Shown: one piece after another, positions 33,478-41,365 of the stretch
Position numbering within the stretch: position 1 is the stretch's first letter
Layout: each line of letters begins with the position of its first letter
Assembly: GCA_963725065.1 (NCBI GenBank)
Contig: CAVRXD010000063.1
Location: 124,001 to 188,000 of the forward strand
From: VAZQ01 sp963725065
Lineage (GTDB): Bacteria; Pseudomonadota; Alphaproteobacteria; Rhizobiales; Xanthobacteraceae
DNA length: 64,000 bases
Direction: 5' to 3'
Notes under the pieces: generated by a model
Seen by the model: the letters and a program-made list of their open reading frames with translations, nothing else
The model's database searches: none
What the model was told of the DNA's origin: nothing
Made by a program: the position numbers and the translations under genes

Positions 33478-33996
33478 ATGAACGAGAAGCCGTCTGATAT
33501 CGCAAGGCATATCGCCGACGAGCTCGCCGCCTGCGGCGTGAAGTTGGTGGCCTCGCTTCCCGACAACTGGCTCACCGGCGTGATCGACGCGCTCGATCGC
33601 GACAGCCGGTTCACGCACATCCCGGTCAACCGCGAGGAATCGGCGATCGGCCTGTGCTCGGGCGCCTATATGGGCGCGATGGGATCGGCGGCGCTGATGG
33701 GCGCCTCGGGCTTCATGACGGTGATCTACGCCATCACCAAGATCAACTACACCTATGAAATTCCGCTGTTCCTGATGCTGACCCTGCGCGGCGGCGTCGG
33801 CGATCATCACAAGCACCACGCCTCCAACAGCCTTTATCTTCGCCCGGTGCTCGACGCCATCGACATGCCCTATCGCATCATCGACCAGCCCGGCGATATC
33901 TCATCGATCTCGCGCTGCTATCACCACACGCGCACGTTCGCGCGGCCGATGGCCGTCATCTTCACGCGCGACCTGCTGCGCGGGAGCCGGCCATGA
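33478..33996 (+). CDS. TPP-dependent decarboxylase, alpha subunit (sulfopyruvate/phosphonopyruvate decarboxylase-like)
   Basis: A 172-residue protein equal to the N-terminal (PYR) half of a thiamine-pyrophosphate enzyme. PVNREESAIGLCSGAYMGA (about residues 49-67) includes the Glu that activates the cofactor, and GGVGDHHKHHASNS is typical of sulfopyruvate/phosphonopyruvate decarboxylases. It overlaps the beta-subunit gene by ATGA, so the two are made as a pair. A 2-oxo-acid decarboxylation is expected; whether the substrate is sulfopyruvate, phosphonopyruvate or another compound is open. It lies just right of the tRNA fragment. Confidence 0.82.
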   Translation: MNEKPSDIARHIADELAACGVKLVASLPDNWLTGVIDALDRDSRFTHIPVNREESAIGLCSGAYMGAMGSAALMGASGFMTVIYAITKINYTYEIPLFLMLTLRGGVGDHHKHHASNSLYLRPVLDAIDMPYRIIDQPGDISSISRCYHHTRTFARPMAVIFTRDLLRGSRP

Positions 33997-34604
33997 AATA
34001 TCTCGACTGCTTCCGCGCACTCGCGCGCCAGCGCACCGACCAGATCGTCGTCACCTCGGCCGGCAATTCCGGCCAGGCCTGGTGGGCGGCCACGCGCGAC
34101 ACCGAGGCGACGTTCTATCTCGACGCCTCGATGAGCCTGTCGACCATGTTCGCGTCGGGCCTTGCTTTCGCGCGCCCGGAATTGAAGATCTGGGCGTTCA
34201 TGGGTGACGGCGCGTTCTGCATGAACCCCGGCATGCTGATGGTCGAACGGCAGATGAACCTGCCGAACCTGACGCACTTCCTGGTGTCGAACCGCGCCTA
34301 CGGCGCGACCTCCAATGCCGGCCTGCCGAACGTCGAAAAGAACGACTATGCTGCGATCGCGCGCGCCATGGGTCTCGACCGGGTGTTCGAATTGGCCGAC
34401 CTGGCGGCGCTCGAGCGCGACCTTCCGACGTTGGTGGCCGGCAACATGGCGGGGCATACCTTCGTGGTGTTGGAGGTCGAGCCGTTTTCCGATGCCGAGC
34501 AGAAGCTCGAGCAGCCCCCCTTCGACGGCGCCGAGTTGAAATACCGCTTCGGCCGCCACATCGAGGCGCGCACCGACTGCGACATCTTCGGCTACCGGCT
34601 GTGA
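33993..34604 (+). CDS. TPP-dependent decarboxylase, beta subunit (sulfopyruvate/phosphonopyruvate decarboxylase-like)
   Basis: A 203-residue PP-domain subunit. The TPP/Mg2+ motif GDGAFCMNPGML (about 71-82) and the downstream NRAYGATSNAG loop are intact; FYLDASMSLSTMFASGLA is the usual helix before it. It combines with the alpha subunit encoded immediately upstream to form the active site at the interface. No partner pathway genes (phosphoenolpyruvate mutase, phosphosulfolactate synthase) are adjacent. Confidence 0.85.
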   Translation: MKYLDCFRALARQRTDQIVVTSAGNSGQAWWAATRDTEATFYLDASMSLSTMFASGLAFARPELKIWAFMGDGAFCMNPGMLMVERQMNLPNLTHFLVSNRAYGATSNAGLPNVEKNDYAAIARAMGLDRVFELADLAALERDLPTLVAGNMAGHTFVVLEVEPFSDAEQKLEQPPFDGAELKYRFGRHIEARTDCDIFGYRL

Positions 34605-35466
34605 CCTGCCGTGAACGAGCCATCCTACGGGGGGTGCCGATGCCGCGCGATTTTATCAGCTACTTTATGACTTCGCTATTGACTACGTACTGAGTTTATA
34701 GTATATTGATTTGCATCCTGGCTCGGAGGGGGCGTTTTCTAGAAACGATCCTGCAAGACGGAGCCAGGAGTGGCGTCCCGCGGACGCGGCGCGAACCGCA
34801 CCGCAGGGAGGTCCGGACCCCGACCGCCAGGCATTTACGCTTGGCGCGGGCAGTCGCTGCGGGCTCCGGTTCCACTACCGGGAGCCGGCTTCGTGGGTCC
34901 GCATCCGAAAACCGCCACGGTGGAGCGCCGAGAGGGGTCCCGGTCGCCCCGGGACCGGGTGGTCGCGCGTCGCAGGCGCGACCGAAAGAAAAGTGCGCCT
35001 GTCGGCGCTCCATCACCCCTCATCGGGGGGACGGAATCGCTGCTGTCGCGACGGCCGCTGGCGCCAAAGCCCCGTGGGCTCGCCGGCGGACGCAAAAGTG
35101 AAGGCACCCGCGAAGAGACGCACAAACCCGGGCGCAGCAACGCGCCGCGGGAACGAACAACACTGCGCTGTTTGACATCGTGAATCGGGATAAGGCCAAC
35201 GGTTCGCTTTGCGCGCCGCGACTTCGCACACTCGTGTCCCGGGCGAGCGCAGCGAGACCCGGGACCTAGGGGCGACACGACGGACGCTTCAACTATCCAT
35301 CGATTTTGCCGTGTAACTCCTGGGTCCCGGGTTCTTCGCTCGCTGACGCTCGCTCGCCCGGGACACGAGAGTGGGGCGCGCACCGCCGGCGCCAATTTTG
35401 GCGAAACGAACCCACGTTGGCAGAACCGCAACAGTCGTCATCGCTGCGCGTGGCAGACGATCCACA
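34605..35466. other. Long intergenic region, GC-rich with repeats
   Basis: About 860 bases with a short AT-rich piece at 34640-34710 and a very GC-rich, arginine/proline-coding-in-all-frames stretch at 34750-35200. No frame has convincing start, domain or codon bias. I recall similar GC-rich sequence being annotated as unrelated hypothetical proteins in Bradyrhizobium relatives, suggesting a recurrent non-coding element. A large inverted repeat lies at 35231-35369. Confidence 0.5.
35231..35369. repeat. Paired palindromes with perfect 19-bp outer arms
   Basis: CTCGTGTCCCGGGCGAGCG (35231-35249) is repeated as its exact reverse complement at 35351-35369. Each arm is itself part of a local hairpin: GTCCCGGG at 35235-35242 with CCCGGGAC at 35258-35265, and GTCCCGGG at 35324-35331 with CCCGGGAC at 35357-35364. 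About 55 bases of unrelated sequence separate the two. This looks like a paired REP-type element (a small transposable unit). Confidence 0.85.
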
Positions 35467-36477
35467 CTACGGCTTGATCGGCGTCTCCGGCAGATATCCC
35501 GGGCGATAGATCTGTTCCGCCGTGAGCTTGTCGCCCGACACCTCGATGTTCTTGTTGATGAAGTCGACGGTGTTCTTCATGCGCTCGGGGGAGATGTAGC
35601 CGAAGCCGTTCTTCTCGACATCGGGCGTAATCGCAATGCGCTTGAGGATCGCGATCTCCTCGACCACGATCTGGGGATCGAGCGCCTTCACATATTGGAT
35701 CTCGATCTTCGCCGCTTCCTCCGGATTGGCGAGCGCGTCCTTCCAGCCCTTGAGCGCGGCGCGCGTGAACTTCTTCACGACCTCGGGGTTCTTGGCCAGG
35801 AAGTCCTCGGAGACGCCGAGCGAGTTGGCGTAGATCTCGAGACCATAGTCGCCGGCGAACAGGCATACCGGTTTCGCGGTCGTCACCGCGCGGCGGATGG
35901 CGGGCTCGCTCATCAGGAACTGATCGATCGATTGCACCTTTCCGGCCGCCAGCATGGGCACGCGCGACGCGGCATCGATGTTCACGACTTTGAGCGTCTT
36001 GCTGTCGACCTTGTTCATTTCCATGAAGGCGGCCCAGATCTTCGGCACGAACGATGCCGTGCTGGAGCCGAGCTCGAGGCCGGCCATCTGCTTCGGCTCG
36101 GTGACGTTGGCGCCGGGATTCAGCGTGAAGATGCAGTAGGGCGGCTTCTGGTAGTTGGCGGCGACGATCTTCACCGCCGATCCGGCGCTGCCGGATGCGA
36201 CCAGGCTCGGGATGTCGATAAAGCCCAGCTCGGCGCCGCCGGTGGCGACGGTCCGGATCGCGTCCGCCGTGCCCTTCGACGGCATGATGGTGACGTTGAG
36301 GCCTTCGTCTTTGAAGTAGCCCTTGCCGAGCGCCACGTACCAGGGGGCGTGACGGCCGAGGCTGATGAAATCGAGGACGAACTTGATGTCGCGTTCCTGT
36401 GCCTGGGCGGCGGTGCCCGGAAGGGATGTCGCGCCGGCGGCAAGTGCGGTCACGAGTGCGATCAACGATCGAAACAT
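35467..36477 (-). CDS. ABC substrate-binding protein, THI5/NMT1-like
   Basis: A 336-residue exported receptor. Signal peptide to about residue 27 (ending AQA), then IKFVLDFISLGRHAPWYVALGKGYFKDEGL and VTIMPSKGTADAIRTVATGGAELGF, which are standard for the THI5-like group binding pyrimidine precursors, thiamine precursors or aromatic acids. It is divergent from the ATPase and permease genes at 36679-38249, which together form one importer. The 200-bp gap between them holds a perfect palindrome likely to be the shared operator. Confidence 0.88.
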   Translation of the reverse strand: MFRSLIALVTALAAGATSLPGTAAQAQERDIKFVLDFISLGRHAPWYVALGKGYFKDEGLNVTIMPSKGTADAIRTVATGGAELGFIDIPSLVASGSAGSAVKIVAANYQKPPYCIFTLNPGANVTEPKQMAGLELGSSTASFVPKIWAAFMEMNKVDSKTLKVVNIDAASRVPMLAAGKVQSIDQFLMSEPAIRRAVTTAKPVCLFAGDYGLEIYANSLGVSEDFLAKNPEVVKKFTRAALKGWKDALANPEEAAKIEIQYVKALDPQIVVEEIAILKRIAITPDVEKNGFGYISPERMKNTVDFINKNIEVSGDKLTAEQIYRPGYLPETPIKP

Positions 36478-36559
36478 GGGTGTCTCCTGATGTGCGGGCA
36501 GGATCGTGTGCGCCCTCCGCGGCGACGGTCCGATCCCGTCACGGCGGCATTTGACCTCC

Positions 36560-36579
36560 GAAATATCATAAGATATTTC
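36560..36579. promoter_or_regulatory. Perfect palindrome, probable operator of the divergent ABC genes
   Basis: GAAATATCATAAGATATTTC has two perfect 8-bp arms around ATAA, in a short AT-rich patch midway between the divergent receptor gene (start 36477) and ATPase gene (start 36679). The GntR-family regulator encoded at 38328-39056 in the same cluster is the obvious candidate ligand. Confidence 0.65.
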
Positions 36580-36678
36580 ACGTGATACTCAAGTGCGGCA
36601 GGCCGACGCCCGCGCCAAGCGGCGCGCCTGCGGGCTTTGCGAAGCAAGTTTCGGGCCGGTGATAGAGCGGACGGGTTG

Positions 36679-37482
36679 ATGGCGTTCGGCGTGATCAAGA
36701 ACGTGCGCAAGGTCTTTGCGGTCGACGAGCTCGGCTCGACCGCGCTCGAGCCGGTGGTCGCACTCGACGATGCCAGCTTTCAGTTCGAGCAGGGCGACCT
36801 GGTCGCGCTGCTGGGCCCCAGCGGATGCGGAAAGACCACGCTGCTGCGCATCGTCGGCGGCCTGATCACGAAGTCGGCAGGGTCGGTTGCGATCGGCGGC
36901 CGGGAGATCACCAAGCCGATGGGCGACTACGGCTTCGTGTTTCAGGCGCCGAGCCTGATGCCGTGGCGCAATGTCCTGGACAATGTCCTGTTCCCCATGG
37001 AGATCCTGCGCAGGAACGACGCGGAGGCGCGGCGGCATGCGCTCGAGCTTCTGGATCTGGTGGGACTGACGGCGTTCCTGTCGGCGCGGCCGCATCAATT
37101 GTCCGGGGGAATGCAGCAGCGCGTCGCGCTGTGCCGTGCGCTCATTCACCGGCCCCGGCTGCTGCTGATGGACGAGCCGTTCGGCGCGCTCGACGAGCTC
37201 ACCAGGATGGAGATGAACGATCTGCTGCTTCGCATCCGTCACGAGACCAAGGCGTCGGTCCTGTTCGTGACGCATTCGATTTCGGAAGCGGTCTATCTCT
37301 CCGACAAGGTCATCGTGTTCAGCAAGCGGCCGGCGCGGGTCGCGCAGGAAATACCGATCCCGCTTGCCTATCCGCGCAGCCAGCGGGTCCGCTTCACGGC
37401 GGCGTTCACCACGGCCGAACGGACTGCAAGCGAGGCGCTCGGCGTGATCGCGCCCGCGCCGGAAGAGGTCCCGGCGCCATGA
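36679..37482 (+). CDS. ABC transporter ATP-binding protein, SsuB/TauB family
   Basis: A 267-residue ATPase. Walker A GPSGCGKTT, Q-loop VFQAPSLMPW, signature LSGGM, Walker B LLMDEP and H-loop FVTHSISEA (His retained) are all present. It belongs to the importer with the divergent receptor (35467-36477) and the permease downstream, which starts four bases before its stop. The C-terminal 30 residues are Ala/Pro-rich. It is the first gene of the plus-strand catabolic operon. Confidence 0.94.
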   Translation: MAFGVIKNVRKVFAVDELGSTALEPVVALDDASFQFEQGDLVALLGPSGCGKTTLLRIVGGLITKSAGSVAIGGREITKPMGDYGFVFQAPSLMPWRNVLDNVLFPMEILRRNDAEARRHALELLDLVGLTAFLSARPHQLSGGMQQRVALCRALIHRPRLLLMDEPFGALDELTRMEMNDLLLRIRHETKASVLFVTHSISEAVYLSDKVIVFSKRPARVAQEIPIPLAYPRSQRVRFTAAFTTAERTASEALGVIAPAPEEVPAP

Positions 37483-38249
37483 GGTGGGGTCTGATCTCGC
37501 CGCTGCTCTACCCGCTGGCCGGCGTCGTGCTCATCATTGCCGTCTGGGCGCTGGCGTGCTGGTTCTTCAACATTCCCACGGTCGTGCTGCCGTCGCCGGA
37601 CAAGGTGCTGCGCTCGCTGATCATCCGGAGCGACCTGCTGCTCAGCGAGGGCTGGATCACCCTGAAGGAGACCTTGTACGGATTCGTGCTGGCGCTGGTG
37701 ATCGGTCTTCCGCTCGCCGTCGCGGTCGCAAACTCGCGACCCCTCAACCTGATGTTCTATCCGCTCCTGATCGCGCTTCAGTCCGTCCCCAAAGTGGCAT
37801 TGGCGCCGATGATCCTGGTCTGGCTGGGCACCGGACTCGAATCCAAGCTCGCGATCGTCTGGCTGGTCGCGTTCTTTCCGATCATCGTCGATACCGCCGC
37901 CGGATTGCGGGCCACGCCGAAGGAGCTGCTGGAGCTGGCGCACAGCCTCAACGCGTCGCCGCTGCAGATTTTCCTCAAGGTCCAGCTGCCGGCGGCGCTT
38001 CCGTTCATCGTCACCGGCGCCAAGGTCGCGATCACGCTGGCGGTGATCGGCGCGGTGATCGGGGAGTTCATCGGCTCGAGCGAGGGGCTCGGCTTCCTGC
38101 TGCTCAGCGCCACCTCCCAGCTCGATACGCCGCTGGCGTTCGCGGCGCTGTTTGCCCTGTCGGTGCTGGGCATATTCGCCTACGCGCTGGTCGGGGCGGG
38201 CGAGCGGATGATGGCGCCGTGGCTGCCGCCGGCGCCGGCGCGGCACTGA
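37479..38249 (+). CDS. ABC transporter permease, SsuC/TauC family
   Basis: A 256-residue inner-membrane permease with six helices and coupling loop LAHSLNASPLQIFLKVQLPAALPFIVTGAK split over the family positions. It overlaps the ATPase gene by ATGA, and the GntR gene follows. Together with the divergent receptor it makes one SsuABC-like importer. Confidence 0.93.
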   Translation: MRWGLISPLLYPLAGVVLIIAVWALACWFFNIPTVVLPSPDKVLRSLIIRSDLLLSEGWITLKETLYGFVLALVIGLPLAVAVANSRPLNLMFYPLLIALQSVPKVALAPMILVWLGTGLESKLAIVWLVAFFPIIVDTAAGLRATPKELLELAHSLNASPLQIFLKVQLPAALPFIVTGAKVAITLAVIGAVIGEFIGSSEGLGFLLLSATSQLDTPLAFAALFALSVLGIFAYALVGAGERMMAPWLPPAPARH

Positions 38250-38327
38250 AGGCGAAACTGCAACCGGGGTCCAAGGTTCGAATGGCTAGAAACGCACGAC
38301 GACGGCAGCCTGCAGCGACGCCCCGGC

Positions 38328-39056
38328 TTGTGGCGCCGCGCGCCAAGACACGTGCGCGCGGACGACACGGTCGGGAAGGCGCCGATCAAGCACGGCTCCC
38401 TGGTCGCCAAGGCCTACGAGGACATCAAGGAGAAGATCATCACGCTCTATTTCCTGCCCGGCCAGTATCTCAACGAGGCGGCCATCTCCGGTCTGCTGCA
38501 GGTCGGCAGGACGCCCGTGCACCAGGCGCTGCAGCGGCTGGAGCTGGAAGGGCTGGTCGAGATCATGCCGCGCAAGGGCGTGGTGGTGTTGCCCGACAGC
38601 ATCTCGGAGATCATCAAGATCCTCGAATCGCGCGCGGCTGTCGAAGCCGAGCTCGCCAAGGCCGCGGCCGACCGCGTGTCGGTCGATGACGGCAAGGAGC
38701 TGCTGGCGCTCGCCAACGCCACCAGGCACACCAGGAATGGCCCGGGCATCGACGACTTCATCGCCTGCGACCGTGCCTTCCACCGCAAGCTGGCGGAACG
38801 CGCGGGAAATTCCGTGCTGAGCGATTTTGCCCAGCAGCTGCACGAGCGCTCGATCCGCTATTGGTACCTGCATCTGTGGCAGACCATGGACGTGCAGGCG
38901 ACCACCCGTCAGCACGCGGCGATTGCCGATGCCATTGCCAAGCACGACGGCGAGCGCGCGGCAGCGGCCATGCGCGAGCACATCGACAGCCTCAAGGGCC
39001 GATTGATGCAGATCCAGGACGCGACCCGGCGTCACCGGCCGCCGCCGATCCGATGA
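38328..39056 (+). CDS. GntR-family transcriptional regulator, FCD subfamily
   Basis: About 240 residues: winged-helix DNA-binding domain at about 20-90 (AYEDIKEKIITLYFLPGQYLNE..RTPVHQALQRLELEGLVEIMP) and an all-helical FCD effector domain after it (FIACDRAFHRKLAERAGNSVL, metal-binding His and Asp typical). The reading frame opens at TTG 38328; GTG at about 38352 is also possible. It likely senses a carboxylic acid from this pathway and acts at the palindrome at 36560-36579 and perhaps upstream of the cupin gene. Confidence 0.88.
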   Translation: MWRRAPRHVRADDTVGKAPIKHGSLVAKAYEDIKEKIITLYFLPGQYLNEAAISGLLQVGRTPVHQALQRLELEGLVEIMPRKGVVVLPDSISEIIKILESRAAVEAELAKAAADRVSVDDGKELLALANATRHTRNGPGIDDFIACDRAFHRKLAERAGNSVLSDFAQQLHERSIRYWYLHLWQTMDVQATTRQHAAIADAIAKHDGERAAAAMREHIDSLKGRLMQIQDATRRHRPPPIR

Positions 39057-39108
39057 CCACGCCGCGCGTGAGGGACAGACAGCGTCAAGGACAACAACGG
39101 AGACAACA

Positions 39109-39528
39109 ATGACCGATCAGAAGACCGCAATGCCGATGCCTGCAGGCATGCCGAGCCTCGACGAGGTTCTGCTGCAAAGCAACGACATGCCCTGGCGGGC
39201 GAAGTCGCTGCCGGGCGTATCGGAAAAGATGCTGTGGCGGGATGAACAGGGCGGATCGTCGATCGCGCTGATCAAGTTCGACAAAGGCGCGAGCATTCCG
39301 CAGCCGCACCTGCATGCGTCGAACCAGTTCATGTTCTGTCTCAAGGGAAAGTACGAATACACCAAGACCGGCGTCACGCTGACCGCGGGCTCGTTCTACT
39401 GGAATCCGAAGGGCAACGTGCACGGACCGACGCTGGCGCACGAGGAGACGATCGTGGTCGAGATCTACGACGGTCCTCATTATCCCCAGCGGCCGTCCTG
39501 GTACGCCAACGACGAGGATGCCCGCTGA
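39109..39528 (+). CDS. Cupin-domain protein
   Basis: A 139-residue single cupin resembling acetylacetone or 2,4'-dihydroxyacetophenone dioxygenase-like proteins. Motif 1 has PQPHLHASNQFMFCLKG with the His/His pair and motif 2 KGNVHGPT carries the later His. Such cupins may act as Fe(II)-dependent C-C cleaving dioxygenases. GGAG precedes the ATG, and the end overlaps the next dehydrogenase gene by one base. Confidence 0.8.
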   Translation: MTDQKTAMPMPAGMPSLDEVLLQSNDMPWRAKSLPGVSEKMLWRDEQGGSSIALIKFDKGASIPQPHLHASNQFMFCLKGKYEYTKTGVTLTAGSFYWNPKGNVHGPTLAHEETIVVEIYDGPHYPQRPSWYANDEDAR

Positions 39529-40622
39529 TGCCGGCGCGATCGGCCGCCGCCGCGCCCGTTGCGGTCGACGCGCAACGGCTGGTGTCGGCCGTCGCCGATA
39601 TTTTCAAGGCCGTCGGGATCGCAGCCGAGGACGCGCAGGTGGTGGCGGGAGATCTGGTTGCCGCCGACCTCGAAGGCATCGCGTCCCACGGGGTGATGCT
39701 GCTGCCCATGTATGTCGAGCGTATCGTCAAGGGCTCGGTGTCGGCGCGCAGCGGCGGCGAGGTGGTCAGCGACCGCGGCGGCGCGATCGTCATCGATGCC
39801 GGCCATGCGCTCGGGCAACTGACCGCGCGCCAGGCGGTCAGGCTGGTCGTGGCGCGGGCGCGAGAGATCGGGATCGCCGTGGCGGTCGTGCGCGACGGCT
39901 TTCACTTCGGCACGGCCGGACGCTTCGCCCGCATGATCGCCGAGCACAATTGCGTCGGCATCGTGCTGTCGAGCACACGCCCGTTGATGCCGGCGCCCGG
40001 CGGTGCCGAGGCCATGGTCGGCAACAATCCGATTGCCGTTGCGCTGCCCTCGACCGGCGAGTTTCCGGTGGAAGCGGACATGGCGCTGAGCGCGACGGCC
40101 ATGGGAAAGATTCGCCTGGCGGCAGCGGCCGGACAACGTATTCCGGAGGATTGGGCGATCGACGCGGAAGGAAGGCCCACGACGGACCCGGCTGCGGCGA
40201 TCAAGGGCATGCTGTTGCCGGCGGCGGGACCGAAAGGGTTCGGCCTCGCCTTCGTCATCGATCTCCTGTGCGGCGGCCTGTCCGATGGCGCGATCGGCGC
40301 CGAAGTCCGCCCGCTCTACGGCGATCCGGCGGAGCCCTATCGCTGCGCGCATTTCTTTCTGGCGATCGACGCCGGTCACTTCCCGGCCGGCGACCGCTTC
40401 GCGCAACGGGTCCATGACCAGGCGGCCCGGGTGAGCGCCTCGAAGCGCGGTCCCGGCGTGGATCGGGTCTACGCGCCGGGAGAGCTCGTCTGGGCCACGC
40501 GGCAGGGGAGCGCGAGTGTCTGTCGTCTCGATGTGCAGACCGTGAAAAGTCTGGTCGAGACCGCCACCCGTGTCGGCCTGCGCGACTTCGAATCGTCTCT
40601 GCTCGCGGCGAAGGTGTCCTGA
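39528..40622 (+). CDS. Ldh-family (malate/L-sulfolactate/ureidoglycolate-type) dehydrogenase
   Basis: A 364-residue NAD(P)-dependent dehydrogenase of the Ldh_2 family. DLEGIASHGVMLLPMYVERI near residue 45-65 and HFGTAGRFARMIAEHN are characteristic (catalytic His, NAD-binding loop), as is NNPIAVALPSTGEF. Such enzymes oxidise 2-hydroxy acids to 2-oxo acids. It is translationally coupled to the cupin and followed at once by an SDR gene, a redox pair in one operon. Confidence 0.87.
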   Translation: MPARSAAAAPVAVDAQRLVSAVADIFKAVGIAAEDAQVVAGDLVAADLEGIASHGVMLLPMYVERIVKGSVSARSGGEVVSDRGGAIVIDAGHALGQLTARQAVRLVVARAREIGIAVAVVRDGFHFGTAGRFARMIAEHNCVGIVLSSTRPLMPAPGGAEAMVGNNPIAVALPSTGEFPVEADMALSATAMGKIRLAAAAGQRIPEDWAIDAEGRPTTDPAAAIKGMLLPAAGPKGFGLAFVIDLLCGGLSDGAIGAEVRPLYGDPAEPYRCAHFFLAIDAGHFPAGDRFAQRVHDQAARVSASKRGPGVDRVYAPGELVWATRQGSASVCRLDVQTVKSLVETATRVGLRDFESSLLAAKVS

Positions 40623-40624
40623 CC

Positions 40625-41362
40625 ATGCGCGCGCGCTTCGAGGCTGAGGGCGATGTGATCGTGATCACCGGCGGAGCGAACGGCATCGGTCGCGCGCTGG
40701 CATGCGCGGCCGCCGAGGCCGGTGCGCGCGTCGTCGTTTGCGACGTCGACGAGCCGGCCATGGCGGCTCTGTCCGATGTTCCCGGGATTGCGACCCGGCG
40801 TCTCGACGTCTCCGACCATGCCGGAACAATGGCGACGCTCCGCGCGGTCGAGCGTGATTTCGGCAGGATCGATGGCCTCGTTTGCGCGGCAGCCATTCAG
40901 CCGCGGACGGTCGTCCATGAGATGGACCCGGCGGAGTGGGATCGCGTGTTGCGGATCAATCTCTCCGGCGTCGTCTGGTGCTACCAGGCGGTGGTCGCCG
41001 GCATGATCGAGCGCAGGTCGGGAAGCATCATCGCCTTCACGTCCGGAATGGCGCACCAGGGCTGGCCGGGCGCGTCGGCCTATGCCGCGAGCAAGGCGGC
41101 GCTGATCGCGTTTGCGAAGAGCGCGGCCAAGGAGATCGCGCAACATCGCGTTCGCTTCAACCTGATCGCGCCCGGTGTGCTCGACACCCCGCAGTACCGC
41201 GCCGCCAACGCCGGGGCCGACGATGCGCGCTGGCGCGCCTCAGTGGGTGTCGGCCAGCCGGAGGATGCCGTCGGCCCGCTGCTCTTCCTGCTGTCGGACC
41301 AGGCGACCATGACCGCTTCGATCATCAGCCGGGACTTCGCCTATCCGGCGCAGGAGCGCTGA
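40625..41362 (+). CDS. Short-chain dehydrogenase/reductase
   Basis: A 245-residue SDR. The cofactor motif is TGGANGIG (about 15-22), VCAAA replaces the usual NNAG, and the active-site SAYAASK contains the Tyr-x3-Lys; the catalytic Ser is in the AFTSGMA block. Asp at VCDVDEP favours NAD(H). It sits two bases after the dehydrogenase gene and three bases before the monooxygenase gene. It probably oxidises an alcohol intermediate. Confidence 0.9.
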   Translation: MRARFEAEGDVIVITGGANGIGRALACAAAEAGARVVVCDVDEPAMAALSDVPGIATRRLDVSDHAGTMATLRAVERDFGRIDGLVCAAAIQPRTVVHEMDPAEWDRVLRINLSGVVWCYQAVVAGMIERRSGSIIAFTSGMAHQGWPGASAYAASKAALIAFAKSAAKEIAQHRVRFNLIAPGVLDTPQYRAANAGADDARWRASVGVGQPEDAVGPLLFLLSDQATMTASIISRDFAYPAQER

Positions 41363-41365
41363 GCG

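Noticed and set aside
34711..35175. Possible arginine-rich protein
   Set aside because: Several overlapping frames are open at once with the same bias, as expected from GC-rich non-coding sequence.
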